A stretch of DNA of 64,000 nucleotides from Marinovum sp. (GTDB lineage Bacteria > Pseudomonadota > Alphaproteobacteria > Rhodobacterales > Rhodobacteraceae), in assembly GCA_022447495.1 (NCBI GenBank), contig JAKVBH010000001.1:19032-83031 (forward strand), read 5' to 3'. The notes under the pieces were generated by a model. The model saw nothing but the letters and a program-made list of their open reading frames with translations, ran no database searches and was not told the DNA's origin. This document shows, in pieces, positions 8,826 through 18,204 of this stretch. The position numbers and the translations under genes were made by a program. The first letter of the stretch is position 1, and every line of letters begins with the position of its first letter.

Positions 8826-10133
8826 ATGAAAATCAAACGATCAGATTTTGCTGAAGGGTTCCTCTTCGGCACGGCCACTTCTTCTTATCAAATCGAAGGT
8901 CATGGCGTGGGCGGCGCCGGGTCCACCCATTGGGACACGTTTGCGGCGACCCCCGGCAATGTCGTCCGCGCGGAACACGGGCAATTGGCGTGTGACCACT
9001 ATTATCGGTACGAAGAAGACCTCGATCTGGTCGCCCAAGCTGGCTTTGATGCCTACCGTTTCTCGGTCTCCTGGGCTCGCGTGCTTCCCGAGGGACGTGG
9101 CAAAATCAACCCGGAAGGCCTTGATTTCTATGACCGTTTGACCGACTCTATGCTCAGTCGCGGACTACAACCCCATGTCACGCTCTATCACTGGGAGCTG
9201 CCGTCAGCGCTCGCAGATTTGGGCGGCTGGCGCAATCGCGACATAGCAAATTGGTTTGCCGATTTCACGGCGATCATTATGGGGCGTATCGGAGATCGCA
9301 TGGCCTCCGCCGCGCCCATCAATGAACCATGGTGCGTGAGCTGGTTAAGCCACTTTCTAGGCCATCACGCCCCCGGCATGCGCGACATCCGCGCCACAGC
9401 CCGTGCGATGCACCATGTTCTCTTGGCCCATGGCCGCGCGATCCAAGTGATGCGCGGACTTGGCATGAAGAATCTCGGCTGTGTATTCAATATGGAATGG
9501 GCCGAACCTGCCAGTGACAGAACTGAGGACCGCGCCGCGGCGGCGCTTTACGACGACTATTACAACCGATTTTTCCTTGATGGCGTGTTCAAGGGCACCT
9601 ATCCCAAAGACGTCCTTGATGGGTTCGGAGAGCACATGCCGAACGGGTGGCAAGATGACTTTAAGTTCATTCAACAAGCACTTGATTGGGTTGGTATAAA
9701 CTATTATACGCGCAAGCTTCTTGCGGCGGATGAAAGCCCTTGGCCAAGCCACCATGAAGTCGAAGGCCCACTGCCGAAAACGCAAATGGGCTGGGAGGTT
9801 TATCCCGACGGGCTCTACAAGTTCCTCAAACGTACAGCGTCGGAATACACCGGCGATCTGCCGTTGATCGTCACGGAGAATGGCATGGCCAGCGAACGAC
9901 CCTTTGAGGACGCCGATCGCATTGCCTATGTGGATGCGCATCTTGGCGCGCTTCAACGAGCGCAACGCGAGGGCGTGCCCGTTCAGGGGTACTTCCTGTG
10001 GTCGCTCCTCGACAATTATGAATGGGCGCTGGGCTACGAAAAACGCTTTGGACTCGTACATGTTGACTTTGAGACCTTGGCAAGGACCCCCAAAGCCTCT
10101 TATGACGCGGTTAAGTTAGCGCTATCAAACTAA
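8826..10133 (+). CDS. Beta-glucosidase (GH1)
   Basis: A 435-residue cytoplasmic glycoside hydrolase family 1 enzyme that hydrolyses beta-glucosides to glucose. The acid/base glutamate is in INEPW (Glu167) and the nucleophile is in VTENG (Glu351). The N-terminal FLFGTATSSYQIEG is the family signature. The length is typical. It follows aglR by 6 bp and overlaps the in-frame upstream extension of glk, so the three form an operon. A beta-specific enzyme next to an alpha-glucoside importer suggests that the locus handles glucosides of both linkages, or that the transporter is broad. No secretion signal is present. Confidence 0.93.
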   Translation: MKIKRSDFAEGFLFGTATSSYQIEGHGVGGAGSTHWDTFAATPGNVVRAEHGQLACDHYYRYEEDLDLVAQAGFDAYRFSVSWARVLPEGRGKINPEGLDFYDRLTDSMLSRGLQPHVTLYHWELPSALADLGGWRNRDIANWFADFTAIIMGRIGDRMASAAPINEPWCVSWLSHFLGHHAPGMRDIRATARAMHHVLLAHGRAIQVMRGLGMKNLGCVFNMEWAEPASDRTEDRAAAALYDDYYNRFFLDGVFKGTYPKDVLDGFGEHMPNGWQDDFKFIQQALDWVGINYYTRKLLAADESPWPSHHEVEGPLPKTQMGWEVYPDGLYKFLKRTASEYTGDLPLIVTENGMASERPFEDADRIAYVDAHLGALQRAQREGVPVQGYFLWSLLDNYEWALGYEKRFGLVHVDFETLARTPKASYDAVKLALSN

Positions 10134-10162
10134 TGACACGCCACCACGGCGAGGAATACCAC

Positions 10163-11104
10163 ATGACATCACAAACGCTTGTCATCGACATCGGCGGCAC
10201 GAACACGCGCGTTGCTTTGGCTCAGGATACCCAGATCAATCGCGAGACTGTTCGGCGTTATCGCAATGCGGAAGTGGCCGGGCTATCGGTCGTGATCGCC
10301 GACTATCTTTCGCAGGCAAATGTGCAAGTTCAAGCCGCTTGCGTAGCCGGCGCTGGGCCTGTCCGAGAGTCCGTACTTCGGTTGACCAATCTCGATTGGG
10401 TCGTGGACCCTGCGCTTCTTACGGAGGCGACGGGGACCAAAGACGTGGCGATCCTCAATGATCTCCAGGCTCAGGGCCACGCTCTCGATACCCTGCCAAG
10501 TGATGCGGTCAAAACACTACTGCCTGGTGCGCCGCACTCCAGCCAAGCCGCCAAACTGGTGGTAAACGTAGGTACGGGCATGAACATCGCGCCGGTTTAC
10601 CGCCTAAATGGCCAAACCGTGGTACCGGCTTCGGAAGCCGGCCACGCTTTGTTGCCTGCTCAAACGGATGACGAAATTGAGCTTTTGCCCTTTCTAACCA
10701 AACGCCACGGTTTTGCCGCAGTAGAAGAAGCGCTCTCGGGTCGGGGGTTAGAGGCGCTCTATGCCTTTGTCTCAGACCAAGAAGCCAAAGCCGCAGATAT
10801 CATGGCACGGCTCGACACAGACCGGCAGGCCCAGGCCGCCGTTACTCTTTTTGTCGGTATCTTTGGCCGCGTGACCGGAAACCTTACGCTGATCCATCTG
10901 CCCTTTGGTGGTGTCTATCTTGTGGGCGGCGTCGTGCAGCACATGGCGAACTTGCTAATGGATTATGGCTTTGGGCCTGCGTTCCGCGACAAAGGACGGT
11001 TTTCAGACTTCATGGACCAGTTCGGCGTGCATATCGTGCAAGACGACTATGCCGCTCTTATCGGATGTGCAGCCCATATGGCGGAACTCCGAGGCGCACA
11101 GTAG
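10163..11104 (+). CDS. glk: Glucokinase
   Basis: A 313-residue glucokinase of the non-ROK Glk family, converting glucose and ATP to glucose-6-phosphate. The phosphate-binding motif DIGGTNTR lies near the N-terminus, with VVNVGTGMNIAPVY and LVGGVVQHM further on. The ROK zinc motif is absent. The frame is open from 10133, but ATG 10163 has a GAGGAA ribosome site 7 bp upstream and matches the family start. It closes the aglR-bgl-glk operon and takes glucose released by AglA and the beta-glucosidase. Confidence 0.92.
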   Translation: MTSQTLVIDIGGTNTRVALAQDTQINRETVRRYRNAEVAGLSVVIADYLSQANVQVQAACVAGAGPVRESVLRLTNLDWVVDPALLTEATGTKDVAILNDLQAQGHALDTLPSDAVKTLLPGAPHSSQAAKLVVNVGTGMNIAPVYRLNGQTVVPASEAGHALLPAQTDDEIELLPFLTKRHGFAAVEEALSGRGLEALYAFVSDQEAKAADIMARLDTDRQAQAAVTLFVGIFGRVTGNLTLIHLPFGGVYLVGGVVQHMANLLMDYGFGPAFRDKGRFSDFMDQFGVHIVQDDYAALIGCAAHMAELRGAQ

Positions 11105-11277
11105 GGTTCCCCAAAACCAGGTGAAAAGACCATGCAACGCGCGCGGCACGAGACCGATGATGGGCCACTGGTCTGTTACGGCGACACAGAGCCCTGAGGC
11201 CATGCGCGAAATCTCAATGGACGTGGATTTGATGCAGGTGGAGCGCACACCCGTTGCATTGATCACCTCAGGTTGAC

Positions 11278-11799
11278 CTAGCCGATCGCTGTGAGACCCT
11301 TGGAGAAGCGCTCAGCGTTCGCTTGATAGTGCAGCGCAGACATCCTGAGGCCCGCCATAGCACCCTCATCCAGTTGACGCACGATCTTGCCCGGAGCGCC
11401 CATGACCAAAGATCCGTCGGGGATCTCTTTACCTTCGGTTACCAAAGCCCCTGCTCCGATAAGACAGTTTTTGCCGATCTTGGCACCATTGAGCACGGTT
11501 GCTCCCATTCCAATGAGGCTATTGTCGCCGATTGTGCAGCCATGTAGCATGGCTTTGTGGCCGATCGTACAGCCATTGCCAATCGTCAATGGAAACCCAA
11601 GGTCAGTATGAAAAACGCAGTTTTCTTGCACATTGCTACCCGCACCCACGCGGATTTCCTCATTGTCGCCGCGCAAAGTGGAGCCAAACCAAACTGATGT
11701 CTTGGCCTCCAGCACAACATTTCCAATCACTTGGCATCCCGGTGCGACCCACGCGCTGTCATCAACCTGAGGGCTAACCCCATCAAGGGCATAGAGCAT
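11278..11799 (-). CDS. Gamma-type carbonic anhydrase-like hexapeptide protein
   Basis: A 173-residue left-handed beta-helix protein built of hexapeptide repeats (for example IGNGCTIGHKAMLHGCTIGDNSLIGMG). The three metal-ligand histidines of gamma-carbonic anhydrases are visible as His64, His81 and His86. It belongs to the CaiE/PaaY/YrdA group, where carbonic anhydrase activity is proven only for some members. The start ATG 11799 overlaps the gmk stop (TGATG), so the two are translationally coupled; a GTG at 11802 is possible. The 173-bp gap to glk holds no gene that I can support. Confidence 0.88.
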   Translation of the reverse strand: MLYALDGVSPQVDDSAWVAPGCQVIGNVVLEAKTSVWFGSTLRGDNEEIRVGAGSNVQENCVFHTDLGFPLTIGNGCTIGHKAMLHGCTIGDNSLIGMGATVLNGAKIGKNCLIGAGALVTEGKEIPDGSLVMGAPGKIVRQLDEGAMAGLRMSALHYQANAERFSKGLTAIG

Positions 11800-12443
11800 C
11801 ACTGCATCTCCTGAAATTCGGATTGAAGGCCGCGCACGTGAGGTGTGAGGTCGGGTTGTTGCGATCTGCGCAGACGTGTCGCGCTGAGGATCGTGCGTAG
11901 CTTTTCTTCGGTGCCTTCCAGGTCATCGTTCACCAAGACGAAATCATATCCGTCCCAATGGCTGATTTCGTCCCAGCTTTTCTGCATGCGCTTGGAGATT
12001 ACCTCTTCGCTGTCTTGCCCTCGCGTTTGCAAACGCCGGTGCAGTTCGGCAATCGACGGCGGTAAAAGAAAAATCGACAATGTATGCTGACCCAAGGCGG
12101 AATTGCGGATCTGCTGCGCGCCCTGCCAATCAATGTCAAAAAGCACGTCTTGGCCCGCGTTTATGGCCTTTTCTACCGGCCCGCGCGGCGAGCCATAGAA
12201 ATTGCCAAAGACGTGAGCGTGTTCGAGCATGCCGTCCTCAGCTACGCTGGCTTTAAAGTCCACCTCGGTGACAAAGTGATAATCTCTGCCATCCAACTCG
12301 CCGGGTCGCGGAGTACGCGTCGTGGCAGATACTGAAAAGACAATACTTTCGTCCCAAGCGCGCAATCGTTTGGCCAATGTCGATTTCCCTGCGCCCGACG
12401 GCGAGGACAAAATAATCAACAATCCGCGGCGGGCTTTGGACAT
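11799..12443 (-). CDS. gmk: Guanylate kinase
   Basis: A 214-residue kinase that phosphorylates GMP to GDP. The P-loop [11 protein letters not shown] lies at residues 13-23. TTRTPRPGE and DGRDYHFV form the GMP-binding region, and FLLPPS is conserved further on. The length is normal. It follows yicC by 3 bp, a linkage seen in many proteobacteria, and is coupled to the downstream hexapeptide protein. It is cytoplasmic and essential in most bacteria. Confidence 0.96.
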   Translation of the reverse strand: MSKARRGLLIILSSPSGAGKSTLAKRLRAWDESIVFSVSATTRTPRPGELDGRDYHFVTEVDFKASVAEDGMLEHAHVFGNFYGSPRGPVEKAINAGQDVLFDIDWQGAQQIRNSALGQHTLSIFLLPPSIAELHRRLQTRGQDSEEVISKRMQKSWDEISHWDGYDFVLVNDDLEGTEEKLRTILSATRLRRSQQPDLTPHVRGLQSEFQEMQ

Positions 12444-12446
12444 GGC

Positions 12447-13364
12447 TTATTCCACGTTTTGGACCTGCTCTCGCAGCTGGTCGATTTTCGTTTTAAGGTC
12501 GAGCCCGATGCTTGTGAGCGCCGCATCGCCGGACTTGGAACATAGCGTGTTCGCTTCGCGATTGAACTCTTGCATCAAGAAATCAAAGCGTCGGCCAATG
12601 GCGCCACCGTCGGTCAAAAGCGTTTGACCGGCGCTGATATGCGTCCTCAGACGGTCGATTTCTTCTGTCACGTCAGCTTTGACAGCCAACACTGCCAGCT
12701 CTTGAGCAATGCGGTCTTCCGGCACCTCAGCGGTGCCTTGGATCACCCGCTCCAATGCCTGGCGAAACTGCGCAGCATTGGCGTCAGACCGAGCCTGAAG
12801 CGCCGCATCCGCCGCAGAGGTGAGTGCGGCGATGTCCGAGAGGTGCCCTTCCAAAACGGCCTTCATCGCTGCGCCTTCGGTTCTACGGCTTTCCAGGAAA
12901 GCGGCCAGAACGGCTTCAAAATCCTTGAGCAACGCTGAACGCAACGCCGCGACCATCTCAGTATCCGCGTGACCCTCGTGCGCCTCAAATACGCCACGAA
13001 CCGCCAAAACATCTGCCGCTGTGGCGGGTGCCAAAGCGTGCCCGCGCGATTGGGCGACGTCTTCGATTTCAGCCAAGGCATCAAGAACACGGGTCAACGC
13101 GTCCATATGCAAGGCAGCTTCCCCGCTGTTTGAAACACGCGAGAGCCGCAGGTTGAGGGTCACGGACCCACGGGTCAACGCATCAGACAGGCGCTTGCGC
13201 AGCCCCATTTCGAGACCTTCTACCCAGTCGGGTACGCGCAGGCGCAAATCCAAGCCGCGGCCATTCACGGCGCGCAACTCCCAACGCCAAGAAAACGCGC
13301 CAAAGGCGCCGTCACTGGCGGAAAAGCCGGTCATGGAGTGTATTGCGGGTGCTGCTGTGGTCAT
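12447..13364 (-). CDS. yicC: YicC-family endoribonuclease
   Basis: A 305-residue YicC/YloC family protein. The N-terminal IHSMTGFSASDG and the WELRAVNGRGLDLRLRVPD block are the family hallmarks. The C-terminal part ends TIGLDLKTKIDQLREQVQNVE, as usual. E. coli YicC has been reported as an endoribonuclease. ATG 13364 (MTTAAPAIHSMTGF) is preferred over an upstream in-frame codon because it places SMTGF at its normal distance. It is operonic with gmk. Confidence 0.92.
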   Translation of the reverse strand: MTTAAPAIHSMTGFSASDGAFGAFSWRWELRAVNGRGLDLRLRVPDWVEGLEMGLRKRLSDALTRGSVTLNLRLSRVSNSGEAALHMDALTRVLDALAEIEDVAQSRGHALAPATAADVLAVRGVFEAHEGHADTEMVAALRSALLKDFEAVLAAFLESRRTEGAAMKAVLEGHLSDIAALTSAADAALQARSDANAAQFRQALERVIQGTAEVPEDRIAQELAVLAVKADVTEEIDRLRTHISAGQTLLTDGGAIGRRFDFLMQEFNREANTLCSKSGDAALTSIGLDLKTKIDQLREQVQNVE

Positions 13365-13473
13365 GCGTAGGCCATAGACCCTCGCCCTATGCAGGAGCAA
13401 GACGAAAGCGCCGCTCTATGTAAACAGCGATTGATAAAATGTTGAGGAATGCTCTGCGTACCTACCCTCGAAG

Positions 13474-13496
13474 GTTAACCAATTGGAAATTTTAAC
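13474..13496. repeat. TTAACC direct repeat in the PAS-gene leader
   Basis: Two TTAACC hexamers begin 17 bp apart (13474 and 13491) in the 253-bp gap between yicC and the PAS gene. The spacing does not fit the CtrA box (TTAA-N7-TTAA), so I assign no factor. Nothing else is recognisable in this gap apart from the ribosome site of the next gene. Confidence 0.3.
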
Positions 13497-13617
13497 CACC
13501 TCTTTACGCTCATTTATGCCATATTAAGATTTACGTAACCAAAGCGATTCAAGCTGCGCAGAAAAACCCGACGCATCGGGACCGCGCATCAGCGATTGCG
13601 CAGGATGAGGGATAGGC

Positions 13618-14394
13618 ATGGATAGCAGCAACCCACCCACCGGCTCGTCTGACGTCGATGCAGCGTCTCCCACACACGCGCACAACATTGAGCGCAGTTT
13701 GGAACTGGTCGCGCCACCGGTGGCAAAGGTCGTTAAAATGCCAATAAATGGCACCGGACAAGCCAGCTCTGGCCCCGTTCGTTTGGTGGATGCGTATTGG
13801 CATGGTTTGCGTGGCCCTCGCATTGTGCCCTCCCGCACTGACGTTGATCCGCGTGGGATTGAAGGCGCGTTGAGCCACGCGTTTATCTTGGAACGTATTG
13901 CACCAGGCCATGGCCGCATTCGCATTGCAGGCACGCACATGGGCGATTTGCTTGGTATGGAAGTGCGCGGGATGCCCTTGTCCGCTTTGTTTGAACCAGA
14001 TGCGCGAAGCCAGGTCCAAGCGGCGTTGCGGTGTGTGTTTGATGACCCAGCAATCTATCGTCTAGAGCTGAAATCAGAAGCCCGAATCGGCAAGCCCGAG
14101 TTGACTGCCGAGCTTGCGCTCTACCCTCTGCGCAATGAAATGGGCGATATCACCCGCGCATTGGGCGTCATAGATGCAAAAGGCCTAATCGGTCGCGCAC
14201 CCCGCCGCTTCGCTATCAGCAAAGGCTCGCGCCACAAGCTGCATGTTCCCGACAAGCCCAACCCGAACCTACAAGCGGATTCTGACGCCTCCGACGCCGA
14301 CACAACAGCAAAATTCGATGGGTTTGCAGAGCCAGAAACACGTTTTATGAACACCGCGATCCCGTACCTGCGTGTGGTGAACAACAACACTTAA
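13618..14394 (+). CDS. PAS_5 domain protein of unknown function
   Basis: A 258-residue cytoplasmic protein with one PAS_5-type domain at about residues 58-185 (VDAYWHGLRG to ALGVIDAKG). Inside it, VPSRTDVDPRGIEGALSHAFILER and the following GTHMGDLLGMEVRGMPLSALF are typical of the group. The N-terminal 50 residues and C-terminal 70 residues are low in complexity and probably disordered. There is no output domain, so it may be a small sensor or partner protein. Such proteins are common in Rhodobacterales and mostly uncharacterised. ATG 13618 follows a purine-rich GGATGAGGGATAGG. A stem-loop terminator lies downstream. Confidence 0.8.
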   Translation: MDSSNPPTGSSDVDAASPTHAHNIERSLELVAPPVAKVVKMPINGTGQASSGPVRLVDAYWHGLRGPRIVPSRTDVDPRGIEGALSHAFILERIAPGHGRIRIAGTHMGDLLGMEVRGMPLSALFEPDARSQVQAALRCVFDDPAIYRLELKSEARIGKPELTAELALYPLRNEMGDITRALGVIDAKGLIGRAPRRFAISKGSRHKLHVPDKPNPNLQADSDASDADTTAKFDGFAEPETRFMNTAIPYLRVVNNNT

Positions 14395-14431
14395 ACATCA
14401 TGGGGACGACTTCGTGTCCCAACTGACGCAA

Positions 14432-14466
14432 AAAGGCCCTGTCGAACCGTAGCGACAGGGCGTTTT
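14432..14466. terminator. Bidirectional intrinsic terminator between the PAS gene and DAHP synthase
   Basis: GCCCTGTCG (14436-14444) pairs perfectly with CGACAGGGC (14453-14461). AAAA precedes the stem and GTTTT follows it, so each strand has a T-run after the hairpin. It sits between two convergent genes and can end both transcripts. Confidence 0.85.
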
Positions 14467-14488
14467 GGGGTTTTCTGATGTGATGTGG

Positions 14489-15865
14489 TTATCCAGCGAC
14501 TGCTGGGCGCACCGCATCGGAAATGCGACGGGCGGTAAGCTCTTCTGCCACAAGGAACGCCAGTTCAAGCGATTGAGACGCGTTCAAACGCGGGTCACAA
14601 GCCGTGTGGTACCGGTCAGAGAGGTTCTCTTCGGTCACCGCGCGGACACCACCAGTGCATTCTGTCACGTCCTGGCCCGTCATCTCAAAGTGCACACCAC
14701 CAGGGATCGTCCCTTCAGCTGTATGCACCGCAAAGAATTCGCGCACCTCACGCAGCACGGAGTCAAAGGGGCGGGTTTTGTACCCCGTCGCTGATTTGAT
14801 CGTGTTGCCGTGCATCGCGTCACAGACCCACGTCACCGCAAAGCCTTCTTCTTCCACTGCGCGGATCAAAGCAGGGAGATGATCGCCCACTTTTCCTGCA
14901 CCGAACCGGTTGATCAGCGTGATCCGCCCCGCTTCGTTGCCCGGGTTCAGCGTCGAGATCAGCGATTTGAGGTCATCGCTGGTAATCGACGGCCCAGTTT
15001 TGATCCCGATCGGGTTTTGAACACCTTTGAGGAAGGTCACATGCGCACCGTCTGGTTGGCGTGTGCGGTCACCGATCCACAAGAAGTGACCGGACCCAGC
15101 CAACCACTTGCCCGAGGTTGAATCGACCCGCGTGAGCGCTTCTTCGTACTCCAACAACAGAGATTCATGGCTCGTGTAAAAGTCAACGGATTGTAGCGCC
15201 GATGTGCTCTCGCCATCAAGGCCCGCCGCGCGCATGAAGTCGAGCGCGTCGGATATCCGCGCCGCCACATCGCGATACTTCTCCGCCTTCTCTCCTTCGG
15301 TGAAGCCGAGCGTCCAAGCATGCACTTGGTTCACATCTGCATAACCGCCGGTCGAAAAAGCACGCAGCAAGTTCAAAGTGGCCGCAGCTTGTGTGTAGGC
15401 CTGAAGCATCTTGCCAGGATCTGGGATCCGGGCTGCGGCGGTGAAGTCCAATTCGTTTATGATGTCGCCACGGTACGACGGCAGTTCCACTCCATCTTTC
15501 ACCTCGGTGGGCGCCGAGCGCGGTTTGGCAAACTGACCCGCCATACGGCCCATTTTGATCACAGGAACCTTGGCACCATAGGTGAGCACCACCGCCATCT
15601 GCAACAGGACTTTGAACGTGTCGCGGATGTGATCCGCCGAGAATTGGTCGAACGCCTCAGCGCAATCGCCACCCTGCAGCAAGAACGCTTCGCCGCGACC
15701 TGCTGCCGCAAGCTCTTCTTTGAGACGGCGGGCTTCCCCGGCAAAGACCAAGGGCGGATATTGGGACAGCTTTCCTTCAACAGACGTCAGCGTGTCCGTG
15801 TCGGGATAATCCGGCATCTGGACCCGCGGTTTGTCGCGCCAATCCGATTTTTGCCAGTCAGTCAT
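14489..15865 (-). CDS. aroG: 3-deoxy-7-phosphoheptulonate synthase, class II
   Basis: A 458-residue class II (plant-type) DAHP synthase, the first enzyme of the shikimate pathway. It condenses phosphoenolpyruvate with erythrose-4-phosphate. Diagnostic blocks are [41 protein letters not shown] and [11 protein letters not shown]. It is not related in sequence to the E. coli AroFGH type. It appears monocistronic: the divergent regulator starts 175 bp upstream and a strong terminator lies downstream. No ACT or chorismate mutase domain is attached. Confidence 0.95.
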   Translation of the reverse strand: MTDWQKSDWRDKPRVQMPDYPDTDTLTSVEGKLSQYPPLVFAGEARRLKEELAAAGRGEAFLLQGGDCAEAFDQFSADHIRDTFKVLLQMAVVLTYGAKVPVIKMGRMAGQFAKPRSAPTEVKDGVELPSYRGDIINELDFTAAARIPDPGKMLQAYTQAAATLNLLRAFSTGGYADVNQVHAWTLGFTEGEKAEKYRDVAARISDALDFMRAAGLDGESTSALQSVDFYTSHESLLLEYEEALTRVDSTSGKWLAGSGHFLWIGDRTRQPDGAHVTFLKGVQNPIGIKTGPSITSDDLKSLISTLNPGNEAGRITLINRFGAGKVGDHLPALIRAVEEEGFAVTWVCDAMHGNTIKSATGYKTRPFDSVLREVREFFAVHTAEGTIPGGVHFEMTGQDVTECTGGVRAVTEENLSDRYHTACDPRLNASQSLELAFLVAEELTARRISDAVRPAVAG

Positions 15866-16040
15866 TGTCGTTGTCTCCGCATGTGAGCGTTATCAGGTCC
15901 GGGCGTGTATACAAAAGGCGGCGCTCCCTGACCAGCGATGAATTGTTGCTCTTGACGGCGGGGAGCGCCTTGGGCCAACTGCAAGGCGTAGTGCCAATCG
16001 TTGTAGAATCTGGCCGTGTCGATTTTGGGAGAGCTAGAGG

Positions 16041-17036
16041 ATGCCACCCCAGCCTTACACCGCCAATCGGGGACCACATCCCCGGAGGTTTGTCTTTGTT
16101 TTGCTGGACAATTTTACGCTGCTGAGCTTTGCCGCAGCGCTTGATTGTTTGCGCATTGCCAACCGCATGCAAGAAGAACCGATTTACGAATGGGCGATCC
16201 TGGGCGAAGGCGGGGAGACCAAAACATGTTCGGCGGGCACTGAGTTTACCTTGCAAGCTGACTTGGGCGAGTTGCGCCGCGACGATATCGTAGTCATCTG
16301 TGGGGGAATCGACGTGCAATCCGCAACCACGAAGCGCGTTATTTCGTGGCTTCGCCGCGAAGCACGAAAAGGCTTGGCCGTAGCCGGTCTATGTACCGCC
16401 GCCTATGTGCTCGCGAAAGCTGGGCTACTCGATGGGAAACGCGCGACGATCCACTGGGAAAACAGCGACAGCTTCTCCGAAGAATTCGATGAGGTAACGC
16501 TCACAAAATCCGTGTTCGTCGTGGACGGCAACCGTATGACCACGGCGGGTGGGACGTCATCCATTGACCTTATGCTCAAGCTTATTGCGGATGACCACGG
16601 CGAAGACCTCGCCAATGCGACGGCGGATCAGATGATCTATTCGTCCATCCGCACCGACCAAGATACGCAAAGACTATCGGTTCCGACGCGCATTGGCGTA
16701 AGGCACCCCAAATTGGCCCGCGTCATACAGATGATGGAAGCAAACCTCGAAGAACCGATTTCACCAGCGCTGCTGGCCAAAGAAGTGGGCATGTCCACGC
16801 GCCAGTTGGAAAGGCTTTTCCGACGGTATCTGAACCGCAGTCCAAAAAGGTACTACATGGAATTGCGCCTACAAAAAGCGCGCAACCTGTTGATGCAAAC
16901 TGATATGAGCGTGATCAACGTAGCCTTGGCCTGCGGATTTGCGTCACCCTCACATTTCTCGAAATGCTATCGCGCGCATTACGACACGACGCCCTACCGC
17001 GAACGCGGTGCACAATCGACGCGTCTGTCGATTTAA
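16041..17036 (+). CDS. GlxA-family AraC-type transcriptional regulator
   Basis: A 331-residue regulator with two parts. Residues about 15-190 form a DJ-1/PfpI-like domain (FVFVLLDNFTLLSFAAALDCLR), with the Cys region GLCTAAYVLAKAGLLDG. Residues about 225-325 are a double helix-turn-helix AraC domain (LLAKEVGMSTRQLERLFRRY and INVALACGFASPSHFSKCYR). GlxA proteins often control quaternary-amine or amino-acid catabolism, but no such genes are adjacent here. The nearest co-directional genes are two NTF2-like proteins 120 bp downstream. It is divergent from DAHP synthase. Confidence 0.88.
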   Translation: MPPQPYTANRGPHPRRFVFVLLDNFTLLSFAAALDCLRIANRMQEEPIYEWAILGEGGETKTCSAGTEFTLQADLGELRRDDIVVICGGIDVQSATTKRVISWLRREARKGLAVAGLCTAAYVLAKAGLLDGKRATIHWENSDSFSEEFDEVTLTKSVFVVDGNRMTTAGGTSSIDLMLKLIADDHGEDLANATADQMIYSSIRTDQDTQRLSVPTRIGVRHPKLARVIQMMEANLEEPISPALLAKEVGMSTRQLERLFRRYLNRSPKRYYMELRLQKARNLLMQTDMSVINVALACGFASPSHFSKCYRAHYDTTPYRERGAQSTRLSI

Positions 17037-17156
17037 AAATCACGGCTTCGTACTGTCGCGATTTACGTTTTGTTTATAACCACTCGGCTATGTCTTGGCA
17101 GGTGCGCGCAGTAGCTTGGGGCGCACTGTGCAACTTGCGTCTATTTGGCGAGTGTG

Positions 17157-17627
17157 ATGAACGATTTGACATCAAAATATTGGCCCGTGACCAGAGAGCT
17201 TGAATTAGGACACAAGCTCATAAATGCGCAAATGGAACGCATTTGGTGTGCAAAGGATGTTGACGCTATTTCAGATATTTATGGGGATTCCGCGGTGATT
17301 GAAGGCATAGTGCCCGATACAGAGCTCGCCATGCATGATTTCCGCGAAATCGCCCAGCAAACCAATGAACTATCAGATGTCTTGGATTGGGATTTTCTGG
17401 ATGAATTCGCGTCTGGCAATCGCTACTTCGCCCGCCTCAAGCTTACAATGAAACTGCACTGTACCGATCGCGTCGCCACGTTTGACAGTGCCGTTACCTT
17501 CACGTTGAGCGAAACACGCGTGAGCCATGCGTATATTCTATCAGATGCCCTAAGCTATCTAGAACAAACCGGCTGCGCCCCGGCCGGTGCGCCGTTTATT
17601 TGTATGGCTGGCGGCAAATTAACATGA
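17157..17627 (+). CDS. NTF2-like hypothetical protein (first of a tandem pair)
   Basis: A 156-residue soluble protein. The pattern of an N-terminal helix (RELELGHKLINAQMERIWCAKDVDAISDIYGDSAVIEG) followed by alternating strands (YFARLKLTMKLHC, VATFDSAVTFTLSE, RVSHAYILSD) resembles the NTF2/SnoaL cone fold. ATG 17157 is preferred over TTG 17145. It is 10 bp upstream of a similar gene and both end in a related stretch: GCAPAGAPFICMAGGKL here, GALPDDAYFMSLSGARF in the other. I infer that they are paralogues and may form a heterodimer. Function is unknown; NTF2-like folds can be enzymes or ligand carriers. Confidence 0.65.
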   Translation: MNDLTSKYWPVTRELELGHKLINAQMERIWCAKDVDAISDIYGDSAVIEGIVPDTELAMHDFREIAQQTNELSDVLDWDFLDEFASGNRYFARLKLTMKLHCTDRVATFDSAVTFTLSETRVSHAYILSDALSYLEQTGCAPAGAPFICMAGGKLT

Positions 17628-17637
17628 GCCAAGTGAC

Positions 17638-18126
17638 ATGAACGTAGCCAATCCCCAATTTGCTCGCATTGAAACCGCAAACGTCTCGGGCGAGCAAACC
17701 CGCCTGCTTCGACAGTTGGAGCATGTCTTGGACGTGTTCTGGCTCAAGCGAGATTCAAAGTTGATCGATGAAACAATCGCCCAAGGCGCGCGGTTCTACA
17801 TCGATCACGACACAGAGCCTATGTCCTTCGAGGCTTATGCCGAAATCATGGAACAATACTCGCTTCAAGTTGAGTTCTCGCGCATTACCGTGGCTGATTT
17901 TGGTCAATTGGCTCCAAACAGGTGCGTCGCACGTTTAGCAATCGACGGTCGCATCATCACGCTCGACAAACGCCACACGCTCTACGTCACCAAATATGCA
18001 AGCTTCGAAGACGGCAGGCTGACCGAAGCTCGCTATATGGTAGACCGCTATAACTGGTTGGTCGGTCTCGGAGCTTTGCCCGACGATGCGTACTTTATGT
18101 CGCTCTCAGGAGCCCGTTTCGAGTAA
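17638..18126 (+). CDS. NTF2-like hypothetical protein (second of a tandem pair)
   Basis: A 162-residue soluble protein. An N-terminal helix (EQTRLLRQLEHVLDVFWLKRDSKLIDETIAQGARFYID) is followed by strands such as CVARLAIDGRIITLDKRHTLYVTKY and TEARYMVDRYNWLVGLGAL. The layout matches the preceding gene and suggests a SnoaL/NTF2-like fold. It starts 10 bp after its neighbour, so they are surely cotranscribed. No catalytic motif is recognisable. The GlxA-type regulator upstream is a possible controller. Confidence 0.65.
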   Translation: MNVANPQFARIETANVSGEQTRLLRQLEHVLDVFWLKRDSKLIDETIAQGARFYIDHDTEPMSFEAYAEIMEQYSLQVEFSRITVADFGQLAPNRCVARLAIDGRIITLDKRHTLYVTKYASFEDGRLTEARYMVDRYNWLVGLGALPDDAYFMSLSGARFE

Positions 18127-18204
18127 TCGATTGATATTGCGGCCACTAGACAGGCTCAAATCAACCGCTTAACGCATCTCTGCGGCTTACCTGCGGAGGG
18201 GTCC

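Noticed and set aside
11003..11266. 87-codon minus-strand frame after glk, continuing into the gap before the carbonic anhydrase
   Set aside because: Half of it is antisense to glk and no homology is recognisable. The 173-bp gap is otherwise empty to my reading.
13474..13496. TTAACC repeats as a possible CtrA site
   Set aside because: CtrA boxes have TTAA halves 11 bp apart start to start; here the distance is 17 bp. Kept only as a repeat.
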